A stretch of DNA of 13,062 nt, from contig DIFN01000084.1 of assembly GCA_002419145.1 (NCBI GenBank), forward strand, positions 1 through 13,062. Reading direction: 5' to 3'. A program made the position numbers and the translations under genes. Each line of letters opens with the position of its first letter. Position 1 is the stretch's first letter. The stretch comes from Mageeibacillus sp. UBA5747. GTDB taxonomy: Bacteria > Bacillota > Clostridia > Saccharofermentanales > UBA5734. Shown here piece by piece: positions 6,260-13,062 of this stretch. Below the pieces are notes generated by a model, which saw only the letters and a program-made list of their open reading frames with translations, did not search any database and was not told the DNA's origin.

Positions 6260-7554
6260 AGACAATCGCATCGGTTCTTTCAACCTTGAAATCAGGCGGA
6301 TTGGATGCCCGCCTGGCCGAAATCTACGGTTGCCCCCAGGATGCAGCCGCCCCGTATGCGCAGCGGCTGCAGGATCTGGTGACAAAATTTGCCCAGGTGT
6401 TTGCTGAATCTGCTGAAACAGCTGACCTTGAACTGTTTTCCGCCCCTGGCCGGACCGAAATCGGCGGCAACCACACCGATCATCAGCATGGCCATGTCCT
6501 GGCAGCCAGTGTCAACCTTGACATCATCGCCGCTGCGCGCCAGAATGGCACCCGCACGATCCGCATCCAGTCCGAAGGCTTTCCGATCGATGTCATTGAT
6601 CTTTCTGACCTCACGGTCCAGGATGCTGAAAAGAATACCTCGGCAGCCCTGATCCGTGGCGTAGCCGCCCGGTTCGCCCAACTGGGCTATCCGGTGACCG
6701 GCTTTGACGCGTACACCACTTCCAATGTCCTCAAAGGATCCGGGTTGTCGTCATCGGCCGCCTTTGAAGTACTGGTTGGCAACATCCTCAACACGTTGTT
6801 TGCCAAGGGTGAGGTTAGCCCGGTGGCAATTGCCCAGATCGGCCAATATGCGGAAAATGTCTACTATGGCAAACCCTGTGGCCTGATGGACCAGATGGCC
6901 TCGTCGGTTGGCGGGATCATCGCGATCGATTTCGGCGATCCGGACCAGCCTGTTGTCGAGCCGGTATCCTTTGATTTTGCCCACTCCGGACTTGCGCTGT
7001 GCATCATCGACAGCGGCGCAGACCACGGTGACTTGACCGACGAATATGCCGCCATCCCAGCTGAAATGAAGGCCGTGGCGGCATATTTTGGCAAAAGGCA
7101 CTTGAGCGAAGTGCCAGAAGATGAGTTTCTGCACGCCCTGGCGGATGTCCGCTTGAAAACAGGCGACCGGGCGGTGCTGCGTGCCCTGCACTTTTTTGCT
7201 GATGACCAGCGGGTTGCCCTGCAAGCACAGGCACTGAAGTCCAATGATATCGAGCGTTTTAAAGCCCTGATCATCGAATCGGGCCGTTCGTCGAGTAACA
7301 ATTTGCAAAATGTCTTTGCCACCGGATCGACCCGGGAACAGTCGGTAGCCCTGGTCCTGGCCTTGTGCGAGCGTCTGCTGGCACCAATTGGCGGTGCCTG
7401 GCGCGTCCATGGCGGCGGATTTGCCGGTACGGTGCAGGCTTTCGTACCACTATCCGAAGTAAACGGATTCCAAGCGGCAATCGAGGCAGTCTTTGGCCAA
7501 GGTTCATGCCACGTCCTCTCGATCCGGCCCGTCGGCGGCTGCTGGATCGGCTGA
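6256..7554 (+). CDS. galK: Galactokinase
   Basis: GalK phosphorylates alpha-galactose with ATP at C1, the first Leloir step. It is a GHMP kinase of 432 residues, longer than the 382 of E. coli GalK because of about 45 extra N-terminal residues. The galactokinase signature APGRTEIGGNHTDHQHG (63-79) is a variant of the usual GRVNLIGEHTDY form; the GNHTDHQ version is familiar from clostridial enzymes. The ATP loop GSGLSSSAAFE (151-161) and GLMDQMASSVGG with the likely catalytic Asp202 (199-210) follow. The C-terminal GHMP motif is VHGGGFAGTVQAF. Start: ATG 6256 overlapping the galE stop, with AAGGAG at 6239-6244. The open frame continues back to 6121 only because it overlaps galE. It is the last gene of the operon, followed by a strong hairpin. 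No galM or transporter is present here. Confidence 0.96.
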   Translation: MKTIASVLSTLKSGGLDARLAEIYGCPQDAAAPYAQRLQDLVTKFAQVFAESAETADLELFSAPGRTEIGGNHTDHQHGHVLAASVNLDIIAAARQNGTRTIRIQSEGFPIDVIDLSDLTVQDAEKNTSAALIRGVAARFAQLGYPVTGFDAYTTSNVLKGSGLSSSAAFEVLVGNILNTLFAKGEVSPVAIAQIGQYAENVYYGKPCGLMDQMASSVGGIIAIDFGDPDQPVVEPVSFDFAHSGLALCIIDSGADHGDLTDEYAAIPAEMKAVAAYFGKRHLSEVPEDEFLHALADVRLKTGDRAVLRALHFFADDQRVALQAQALKSNDIERFKALIIESGRSSSNNLQNVFATGSTREQSVALVLALCERLLAPIGGAWRVHGGGFAGTVQAFVPLSEVNGFQAAIEAVFGQGSCHVLSIRPVGGCWIG

Positions 7555-7566
7555 TATCAGACAGAC

Positions 7567-7582
7567 CTCTGAACGATCAGAG
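7567..7582. repeat. Short hairpin after galK
   Basis: CTCTGA (7567-7572) and TCAGAG (7577-7582) can pair around an ACGA tetraloop, directly before the larger terminator-like hairpin. There is no T run behind it. It may protect the galK mRNA end or assist the following hairpin. Confidence 0.4.
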
Positions 7583-7583
7583 T

Positions 7584-7626
7584 GTGAAAAAACGCGTTTT
7601 TGCCACAATCAAAGCGCGTTTTTCAC
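7584..7626 (+). terminator. Hairpin terminator of the gal operon
   Basis: GTGAAAAAACGCG at 7584-7596 pairs with CGCGTTTTTCAC at 7615-7626, with one bulged A. A G-T wobble and three A-T pairs extend the stem to 7600/7611, leaving a 10-base loop. The A run on one side and the T run on the other make it terminator-like on both strands. On the plus strand it would end galT-galE-galK transcription about 30 bp after galK. The T run lies inside the stem instead of after it, so it differs slightly from the textbook form. Confidence 0.65.
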
Positions 7627-7647
7627 GTCCTGCCGGGCAAAGCTCCC

Positions 7648-7677
7648 TTGGAGAAGATCATCCAACTGTGGTATAGT
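7648..7677 (+). promoter_or_regulatory. Promoter of the DUF4015 lipoprotein gene
   Basis: TTGGAG (7648-7653) and TATAGT (7672-7677) are separated by 18 bp, and TGG just before the -10 makes it an extended -10 box (TGnTATAGT). Transcription would start near 7684, about 40 bases before the gene. The lipoprotein gene therefore has its own promoter after the gal terminator. Confidence 0.6.
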
Positions 7678-7722
7678 CGAACAGATTGATCACTGATTTT
7701 AAGCAAACAATGAGGGTGCAAT

Positions 7723-9117
7723 ATGGATAAGGCCAAGTCTATCCTGGATTTACGCGGGTCCGCTATACGGATCGCCGCCATCTTGATGGTTGCCAGCATG
7801 CTGCTCACGGGCTGCAATCTGCAGTTGACAACCCCAGGGCAGGCGACGGGCACGGCTACGGCAACTTCCGGGGCTCAAGCGGGCCAATTCACCGAAGGCC
7901 TGGCTTCCTCAGCGACGCTGACGCCAGAAACGGTTGCCCCCACACCGACTCCAATCCCAACTCCGACCCCCGTCCCGCAGTTACCAGTCGATCCGATCGT
8001 CGATTCTTATTTTGGTCCGCTGCCAACTGCCAGCCAGGTTGTACCGTATAAGCACAATGAAATCCGGGCTCTCTACCTCGGCGCGGCAGCCAATCTGGAC
8101 TCCACCATCCGTCTGGCCCGTGAGACCGAGGTCAATGCCGTGGTCATCGATTTGAAGGAGTCCAACGGGGTCAAATACAGGTCAGAAGTTCCGCTGGCCG
8201 TCGAAAATGATCTGGTCCATCCGTTGTACAATTTACCGGCTGTAGTCGAAAAACTTCATGCTGAGGGCATCATCATCATCGGTCGGATTGTCTGTTTCAA
8301 AGACCCCTTTCTGGCCGAAGCTCGCCCCGACCTGGCCATCCAGGACAAGAACGGCAACGCCCTGCTCTACAAGCTCGAAGGCAAAAAACCTTTCGTCAAT
8401 CCATACAACCAGGATATCTGGCAATACAATGTGGACATTGCCAAGGAAGCGATTGCCATTGGCGTCGATGAAATCCAGTTCGATTACGTGCGCTTTCCGA
8501 CTGGCGGGACGACCACCGGCGCAACGCCCTACTTTGGCGCCGAAGGCATGGTACCGACCAAAGTTCAGACGATCAACCGATTCCTGCAATTTGCCCGAGT
8601 CCAGATCCAGGACGAGCTGGGTATCCCACTGGGGGCGGATGTTTTTGCGATTGTCATGATCAGCAGGGGTGATGGCAATCGGATCGGTCAGGACTGGGCT
8701 TCTCTCGGCTTGCTCGGTCTCGACCGGGTCAGCCCAATGATCTACCCGTCGCACTATGCCAACAATTCCAGTGGCCACTACACGGGCAATGGGGTCGGAC
8801 AGCAAGTCGGCGATACCCTGTACACCAAGCCGGATCTGTACCCTTATGATGTGATGTACAAGACGCTGATTGAAGGCCAGGAAGCAGCCGCTGCTGCGCC
8901 CGGATACAACGTTGCGATTACCCCCTATCTGCAGGCGTTTACCGCTTCGTACCTGCCTGATGGTTATTACATGACTTATGGCGCGCACGAAATCCGCGAA
9001 CAAATCCGGGCCATCGAAGATGCCGGCTACACCGAGTGGGTCCTGTGGAACTCGCGCGCCAGCTATCCGGCGGAGGCTTTCCGGGCTAAAACCAGCGAAT
9101 CAGTTGCTTCAAATTGA
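7723..9117 (+). CDS. DUF4015 glycoside-hydrolase-like lipoprotein
   Basis: A 464-residue putative glycoside hydrolase of the DUF4015 family, predicted to be a surface lipoprotein. The N-terminus has a positively charged start, a hydrophobic stretch (about 18-28) and the lipobox L-L-T-G-C with Cys31. A Thr/Ala/Pro-rich linker follows, ending in a PTPTPIPTPTPVP run (about 73-85). The TIM-barrel-like domain begins at EIRALYLG (about 113). Acidic candidates are D143 and E146 in VIDLKESNG, and D244 in QFDYVRFP. The PMIYPSHY motif (328-335) is typical of the family. Substrate is unknown; family members are thought to act on glycans. Start: ATG 7723 after GAGGGTG (7712-7718). It is convergent with a polysaccharide deacetylase lipoprotein only 6 bp away, which fits a joint role in envelope or polysaccharide processing. 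No terminator separates the two. Confidence 0.85.
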   Translation: MDKAKSILDLRGSAIRIAAILMVASMLLTGCNLQLTTPGQATGTATATSGAQAGQFTEGLASSATLTPETVAPTPTPIPTPTPVPQLPVDPIVDSYFGPLPTASQVVPYKHNEIRALYLGAAANLDSTIRLARETEVNAVVIDLKESNGVKYRSEVPLAVENDLVHPLYNLPAVVEKLHAEGIIIIGRIVCFKDPFLAEARPDLAIQDKNGNALLYKLEGKKPFVNPYNQDIWQYNVDIAKEAIAIGVDEIQFDYVRFPTGGTTTGATPYFGAEGMVPTKVQTINRFLQFARVQIQDELGIPLGADVFAIVMISRGDGNRIGQDWASLGLLGLDRVSPMIYPSHYANNSSGHYTGNGVGQQVGDTLYTKPDLYPYDVMYKTLIEGQEAAAAAPGYNVAITPYLQAFTASYLPDGYYMTYGAHEIREQIRAIEDAGYTEWVLWNSRASYPAEAFRAKTSESVASN

Positions 9118-9123
9118 CACGGA

Positions 9124-9978
9124 TCATTTCAGTTTTGATACGACATCGCCAGGTCCCGGCGGGCCCTCGCTGCTGTAGGCTAGCAGTTCGCTGACTGTCA
9201 TGAACCGAAAGCCTTTTTCAGTCAGGCCATCAATGATGCGGGGAACAGCGGCCAGTGTGGCGCTGTTGGTATCATGGAGCAAAATGATGTGGCCGTTGGC
9301 CGCGTTTTCAATCACGAAATTGGCAATAAGATCGGGATCGTCTTTGTGGTTCCAATCCTCCGGGCAGCTCTGCCAGGACCAATTGACGATCGTAAGACCC
9401 AGTTCGCGGGTCACCTCTTCGGTGGTGGCACTGTAACCACCGGTGGGTGGGCGCATGATCGTCGGGGTGACGCCGGCGAGCGACTGGATCAGGTCGGTTG
9501 TTTGAACCAGCTCGTCGCGCGTCGTGGCCGAATCGGTCTTTTTCAGGATCTGGTGTGAATATGTGTGGTTGCCGATCTCATGGCCTTCTGCGACTTCTCG
9601 GCGCAGCAAATCTCCGCGGGCCTTACTGGACTGGAGCCGATTGCCGAGGACAAAGAAGGTTGCTTTAACACGTTTTTCCAAAAGGATATCGAGCAGAGGT
9701 CCGGTCAGATCCGTGGAAGGACCGTCATCAAAAGTCAGGGCAATGACGGGATGCTCCTCGCTGGGCGGCCCTGAATAGATGGTCGGTTCAGGGGCAGCCG
9801 TTGTTTCGAGCACTGTCGTTGGCTTAGTCTGTGCCGGGGCCGCCGTTTGAGCCGGCTTTGCAAGCGTTGCTGAAGGAACGGTCTGGCTGGTCACGGGCTG
9901 CAGCAGACAGCCCGTCAAGGACAGCAGGGCAACCAGGACAATAATCAGGGCGGTCCAAATCGATACAGGCGGTTTCAT
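9124..9978 (-). CDS. Polysaccharide deacetylase (NodB, CE4) lipoprotein
   Basis: A 284-residue metal-dependent carbohydrate esterase of family 4, removing N-acetyl groups from peptidoglycan or another GlcNAc-containing polymer. Signal peptide with lipobox L-T-G-C (Cys24), then a Thr/Ala/Pro linker (about 28-70), then the NodB domain. All CE4 motifs are visible: TFDDGP (82-87, base Asp84, metal Asp85), H-T-Y-S-H (138-142, metal His138 and His142), RPPTGGY (176-182), a W-S-W...EDW region (200-209) and LLHDT with catalytic His235. Start: ATG at 9976-9978 read leftward. Longer starts up to TTG 10023 would bury the signal peptide behind 15 residues, though the ATG lacks a strong ribosome site. The promoter is an extended -10 at 10050-10058, divergent from coaBC. 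A sporulation (PdaA-type) or wall-modifying role is possible; the substrate is not decided by sequence. Confidence 0.92.
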   Translation of the reverse strand: MKPPVSIWTALIIVLVALLSLTGCLLQPVTSQTVPSATLAKPAQTAAPAQTKPTTVLETTAAPEPTIYSGPPSEEHPVIALTFDDGPSTDLTGPLLDILLEKRVKATFFVLGNRLQSSKARGDLLRREVAEGHEIGNHTYSHQILKKTDSATTRDELVQTTDLIQSLAGVTPTIMRPPTGGYSATTEEVTRELGLTIVNWSWQSCPEDWNHKDDPDLIANFVIENAANGHIILLHDTNSATLAAVPRIIDGLTEKGFRFMTVSELLAYSSEGPPGPGDVVSKLK

Positions 9979-10049
9979 GGCATCTGACACTTTCAGGGCA
10001 ACATATGTGCGGACACGATCCAAGCACTGGGACTATGATCTTTACGCTC

Positions 10050-10058
10050 ACTATATCA
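10050..10058 (-). promoter_or_regulatory. Extended -10 promoter of the deacetylase gene
   Basis: On the minus strand this reads TGATATAGT, a TGn-extended -10 box, about 70 bases upstream of the deacetylase start. No -35 match lies at the usual distance, which extended -10 promoters tolerate. It is nearly identical to the coaBC promoter box at 10083-10091 on the other strand. Confidence 0.5.
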
Positions 10059-10089
10059 TATCCAATTACGCACAGCCTGTTATGATATA
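10052..10089. repeat. 9-bp inverted repeat across divergent promoters
   Basis: TATATCATA (10052-10060) and TATGATATA (10081-10089) are perfect inverted copies separated by 20 bp. The arms contain the extended -10 boxes of the deacetylase and coaBC promoters. The symmetry may simply reflect two similar promoters back to back, or may be a binding site for a shared regulator. Confidence 0.6.
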
Positions 10090-10091
10090 AT
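10083..10091 (+). promoter_or_regulatory. Extended -10 promoter of coaBC
   Basis: TGATATAAT is a perfect TATAAT hexamer with a TGn extension. Transcription would start near 10098, giving a leader of about 60 bases before coaBC. No clear -35 box is present 16-18 bp upstream. Confidence 0.6.
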
Positions 10092-10156
10092 TATTCGGAT
10101 AATCCGGCACATCCCATGGGGATTGGCTGTGCCGGCGCAGGAGGACAGTTCACAGC

Positions 10157-11332
10157 ATGCCAGGTGCCAAAAAAATCACATTGGGAGTGACGGGTTCGAT
10201 TGCTGCCTACAAGGCTGCCGAGATTGCCAGCGCCTTGACTTCAGCGGGCCATGAGGTCCACGTGATCATGACAGAACATGCAACCCGGTTTATTTCTCCC
10301 ATCACGTTTGAGACCTTGACCCACCAGAAAGTCCTGATCGATATGTTTTCGGATGAGGATCACCGCCAGGTTTCCCACATTGAGCTGGGCACCCATATCG
10401 ACCTGGTCCTGATCGCACCGGCAACCTTCAACATTATTGGCAAGGCTGCCCAGGGGATTGCCGATGACCTTCTCAGCTCAGTCCTGGCCGCAGCCGATCC
10501 GAAACATGTCCTGTATGCTCCGGCCATGAATGTCAACATGTTCGAAAATCCTGCTTTCCAGGCCAATATGGCCGTTTTGAAGGCGCGTGGCAGCCAGTTC
10601 GTCGAACCTGAGGAAGGCATGCTGGCCTGTGGCGTCTATGCCAAAGGCCGCCTGGCCAAGGTGCCCGCTATCCTCGATGCCGTGGAATCGTTTCTTGCCC
10701 CCAAGCCCTTGCTGGGCAAACGCGTGCTGATCACAGCCGGTGCGACCCGCGAATACATCGATCCGATCCGCTTCCTGTCCAATTCATCAAGCGGCCAGAT
10801 GGGCGTCGCCCTGGCCCGGGCTTGCCGCACCTATGGAGCCGAAGTCACCTTGCTTTTGGCCAACTCCACCCTGGACACTCCTGGGGTCGATGTCATCCGT
10901 GTCGACACCGTCGCCGACCTCTATGCTGCAGCCCTCAAGGCTTTTCCGGAGACGGACTACCTGTTCGCTGCTGCCGCCGTTTCTGACTTTAAGCCCGCCA
11001 CCAGAAGTGATGCGAAAATCAAGAAAACAGGAGACAGCCTGAACATCGAATTGGTGCCCAATACCGACGTCTTGTTTGAACTGTCGAGATTGAAAACCCA
11101 CCAGAAGCTGATCGGGTTTGCGGCTGAGAGTGAAGCCATGCTGGAAAATGCCAAGGGCAAGCTCGAGCGCAAGAAACTCGACCTGATTATCGCCAATTCC
11201 CTCGACAATTTTGCCCGAACCAGTGGCAAAGTCTGGCTGGTCGACGCGCAGGAGATCAAGGAATTGCCTGAATTGCCAAAACCGGAACTGGCCTTTGCCA
11301 TCCTCGATGCCATGCTGGCCAAAGGCTTGTGA
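10157..11332 (+). CDS. coaBC: Bifunctional CoaBC (PPC decarboxylase / PPC synthetase)
   Basis: CoaBC joins 4'-phosphopantothenate to cysteine (CoaB, C-terminal) and then decarboxylates the product to 4'-phosphopantetheine (CoaC, N-terminal, FMN flavoprotein). It has 391 residues, close to 400 for most homologues. CoaC motifs: GVTGSIAAYKA (10-20), His74 in SHIELG, PAMN with Asn125, and the substrate-clamp Cys158 in MLACG. CoaB motifs: ITAGATREYIDPIRF (192-206), N-S-S-S-G-Q-M-G (209-216), AAAVSDFKP (272-280) and K-I-K-K with Lys289. Asn125, Cys158 and Lys289 fall at the same positions I recall in E. coli Dfp. Start: ATG 10157 after AGGAGG (10139-10144). The next gene, encoding the preceding pathway enzyme CoaX, begins 8 bp after the stop, with its ribosome site overlapping this stop, so they form an operon. 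Confidence 0.97.
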   Translation: MPGAKKITLGVTGSIAAYKAAEIASALTSAGHEVHVIMTEHATRFISPITFETLTHQKVLIDMFSDEDHRQVSHIELGTHIDLVLIAPATFNIIGKAAQGIADDLLSSVLAAADPKHVLYAPAMNVNMFENPAFQANMAVLKARGSQFVEPEEGMLACGVYAKGRLAKVPAILDAVESFLAPKPLLGKRVLITAGATREYIDPIRFLSNSSSGQMGVALARACRTYGAEVTLLLANSTLDTPGVDVIRVDTVADLYAAALKAFPETDYLFAAAAVSDFKPATRSDAKIKKTGDSLNIELVPNTDVLFELSRLKTHQKLIGFAAESEAMLENAKGKLERKKLDLIIANSLDNFARTSGKVWLVDAQEIKELPELPKPELAFAILDAMLAKGL

Positions 11333-11340
11333 GGTCACGG

Positions 11341-13062
11341 ATGCCATCAGAACCAGGAAATTCACCCGAAACCGCCATCACTCCAGATGACTCGCTGGAT
11401 CTCGTCAACAGACTGGAACAGTCCTGTGTTCGTGTTCTGGCCGTTGACATTGGCAACACCCAGACCGTCATTGGCTGGTTCGAAGACGATGTGTTGCGCT
11501 GTACCGCCCGCTGGGGCACGGTGCGCGAGGATGCCGATGACCTCATGGACCGGGAATTGTCGGGCTTCTTTGACCGCTACAACCTGAACCCTGGCCAGCT
11601 GGATGCCATAGGCATTGCGTCTGTGGTACCACCAGCCACCCCCCAGCTGGTTGAAGCCTTGAGTCGATTCACAGGCCTTCAGCCAGTCTTGACCAGTGCC
11701 CGGACTTCGATCATTCCGATCCGGGTCGATGTGCCGGAAAAAATCGGTGCTGACCGGATAGCCAATGCGGTCGCCGCCGCCCGGCTCTATCCATTACCGG
11801 CTATTGTCATGGATGTGGGGACGGCAACGACGGTCAGTGTGATCGATGCCACCGGCAGCCTGGTGGGTGGTTCGATCAGCCTGGGATTACAAAACAGCGC
11901 TCGGGCGCTGCATCAGGTGACCGCCCAGTTGCCGCTGTCCGATCTGGCCAGTCCGCCGGCCCAGATTGGCCGCAACACGGAGGACAGCATCCGCAGCGGC
12001 CTTCTCAACGGCACAGCTGCGATGCTCGAAGGCCTTGCAGACCGGATGTCTGGTGAGCTGGGGCGTCCTGCCACTCTGATTTTGACGGGCGGCCTATCCA
12101 GCCGCCTGATCCACCATTTTCGAAAACCCGTCTGCCACGATCCAGAGCTGCTCCTCAAAGGCTTGCGCCTGATTGCTCTCGGCGGCCAACCGCCTGCGAT
12201 CGTTCGCCCTTTGACTGGCCGGCGACTGGGTATCATCGGTGCGGGACGGCTGGGCGTTGGCTTGGGCCTGTATCTGGCCAGCCGCGGCGTCGCCCTGGCG
12301 GGCTATGCCAGCCGCAGCTTCCTGTCAGCAGAAAAAGCCGCCCGTCTGACCGGCAGCAAAGCGTTCCGCAATCTGGATGAAGTGGTGGCCTTTTCCGACA
12401 TGATTCTGATTGCCACACCTGATGGCGAGATCACTGCCGTGGCTCGCCGCCTGGCCGGTCGCCTGGTCTCGGGCCAATGGCTGATGCATGCCAGTGGCTC
12501 GCTATCGGCAGACATCCTGCGGGATTGCCTGCCGGACAAACCCGAAGTGGGTGTTTTATCCCTGCACCCAATGCTGGCTTTTGCCAGCCGCGACATGATG
12601 CCGGAAGCCATCGAAACCGCCAGTATCTCTCTGGAAGGGGATGCTGCAGTAGCAGATGAATGGGCCGCAGCCCTCTCAGACTGGAACCACCCGGTCATTC
12701 GGCTGCCTGCCGGACAAAAGCCCCTCTACCACCTGGCCAGTGTCTGGGCATCCAATCTGACGATGGCAGTCATCGCCCGGAGCTGTGCTTATCTGGAAAC
12801 CCTCGGGCTGTCCCACAAGGACGCCGAACAAGCCGTCTGGCCCCTGATTAAGGCCAGCATCAACAATTTCCACGCGCATGGCTTGCCGGGCGCCCTGACA
12901 GGTCCGGTCGAGCGCAATGATGTCGACACAATCCGCCATCATCTGGCCGCGATGCCGGCAGAAGACAGGGCCCTTTATTGCCAATTGTCCGCCATTTTGC
13001 TGGAACAGGCCCGCCTGCGTCATCACAACCGCAACGACCAGGAGCTTGCCGATTTACTCAAA
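11341..13062 (+). CDS. coaX: CoaX pantothenate kinase fused to Rossmann/DUF2520 domain
   Basis: One uninterrupted frame of at least 574 residues, open at the window end. After a 32-residue N-terminal extension, residues 33-282 are a type III pantothenate kinase (pantothenate + ATP to 4'-phosphopantothenate): AVDIGNT (34-40), ASVVPP (95-100), GADRIANAVA (136-145), MDVGTATTV (157-165), LILTGGLSS and a final LLLKGLRLIAL. After about 13 linker residues, a second protein begins: LGIIGAGRLG (296-305, GxGxxG dinucleotide loop), LIATPDGEI (416-424) and LMHASGSLS (481-489). The helical DUF2520 domain follows, with YHLASVWASN (463-472) and ALTGPVERND (518-527). Stand-alone DUF2520 proteins often neighbour pan genes. 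Start: ATG 11341, GAGG at 11331-11334. No start with a ribosome site exists at the domain junction, so a fused product is expected. The kinase motif GGxIxPG has Leu for Pro. Confidence 0.9.
   Translation, partial: MPSEPGNSPETAITPDDSLDLVNRLEQSCVRVLAVDIGNTQTVIGWFEDDVLRCTARWGTVREDADDLMDRELSGFFDRYNLNPGQLDAIGIASVVPPATPQLVEALSRFTGLQPVLTSARTSIIPIRVDVPEKIGADRIANAVAAARLYPLPAIVMDVGTATTVSVIDATGSLVGGSISLGLQNSARALHQVTAQLPLSDLASPPAQIGRNTEDSIRSGLLNGTAAMLEGLADRMSGELGRPATLILTGGLSSRLIHHFRKPVCHDPELLLKGLRLIALGGQPPAIVRPLTGRRLGIIGAGRLGVGLGLYLASRGVALAGYASRSFLSAEKAARLTGSKAFRNLDEVVAFSDMILIATPDGEITAVARRLAGRLVSGQWLMHASGSLSADILRDCLPDKPEVGVLSLHPMLAFASRDMMPEAIETASISLEGDAAVADEWAAALSDWNHPVIRLPAGQKPLYHLASVWASNLTMAVIARSCAYLETLGLSHKDAEQAVWPLIKASINNFHAHGLPGALTGPVERNDVDTIRHHLAAMPAEDRALYCQLSAILLEQARLRHHNRNDQELADLLK

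Noticed and set aside
6292..7410. Minus-strand frames up to 219 codons opposite galK
   Set aside because: Shadows of galK codons; no ribosome sites or motifs, and galK signatures are unambiguous.
8233..9003. 256-codon minus-strand frame opposite the DUF4015 gene
   Set aside because: Antisense shadow with no ribosome site and no recognisable family.
10787..11365. 192-codon minus-strand frame opposite coaBC
   Set aside because: Antisense shadow; CoaB catalytic motifs lie on the plus strand.
12211..12240. Possible internal start (TTG 12211) that would separate the DUF2520 protein from CoaX
   Set aside because: No ribosome site precedes it, no stop ends CoaX, and the Rossmann fold starts almost at once, so a fused product is the better reading.

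Overview
The window looks like a chromosomal segment of a Gram-positive bacterium, most likely a Clostridia-type Bacillota. The reasons are strong AAGGAGG-type ribosome sites, a long class II (Gram-positive type) GalT, a clostridial-style galactokinase signature, tightly packed genes and GC content somewhat above 50 %. The lineage is an inference; there is no rRNA or tRNA to settle it. I see no mobile element, CRISPR array, integrase or tRNA, and no sign of recent transfer.

Layout. 1-235: no gene, one palindrome. 236-1576 (+): an RMD1/DUF155-family membrane-anchored protein followed by a shorter protein that resembles only its C-terminal half. 1592-1924 (-): a single-domain rhodanese. 2070-2603 (+): a family 6 (hypoxanthine/uracil) DNA glycosylase. 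2629-3498 (-): an AraC-family regulator, divergent from the Leloir galactose operon galT-galE-galK at 3629-7554 (+). A perfect 15-bp palindrome sits in the divergent promoter region. A strong A/T-flanked hairpin closes the operon at 7584-7626. 7723-9117 (+) and 9124-9978 (-): two convergent surface lipoproteins, a DUF4015 glycoside-hydrolase-like protein and a NodB polysaccharide deacetylase. 10157-13062 (+): coenzyme A genes, coaBC followed by a continuous frame that fuses type III pantothenate kinase (CoaX) to a complete-looking Rossmann/DUF2520 oxidoreductase-like domain and runs off the window.

How the genes work together. GalK phosphorylates galactose, GalT exchanges it with UDP-glucose, and GalE regenerates UDP-glucose; the AraC-type protein is the obvious candidate regulator. 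The two lipoproteins probably act on glycans outside the membrane. CoaX phosphorylates pantothenate, and CoaBC carries out the next two steps to phosphopantetheine. The fused DUF2520 domain may supply another step of the same pathway, possibly ketopantoate reduction.

The most notable points are the CoaX-DUF2520 fusion, the tandem full-length/half-length RMD1 pair, the gal operator-like palindrome, and a pair of near-identical extended -10 promoters facing apart between the deacetylase and coaBC. GATC sites are also clearly over-represented in the two stretches I counted.
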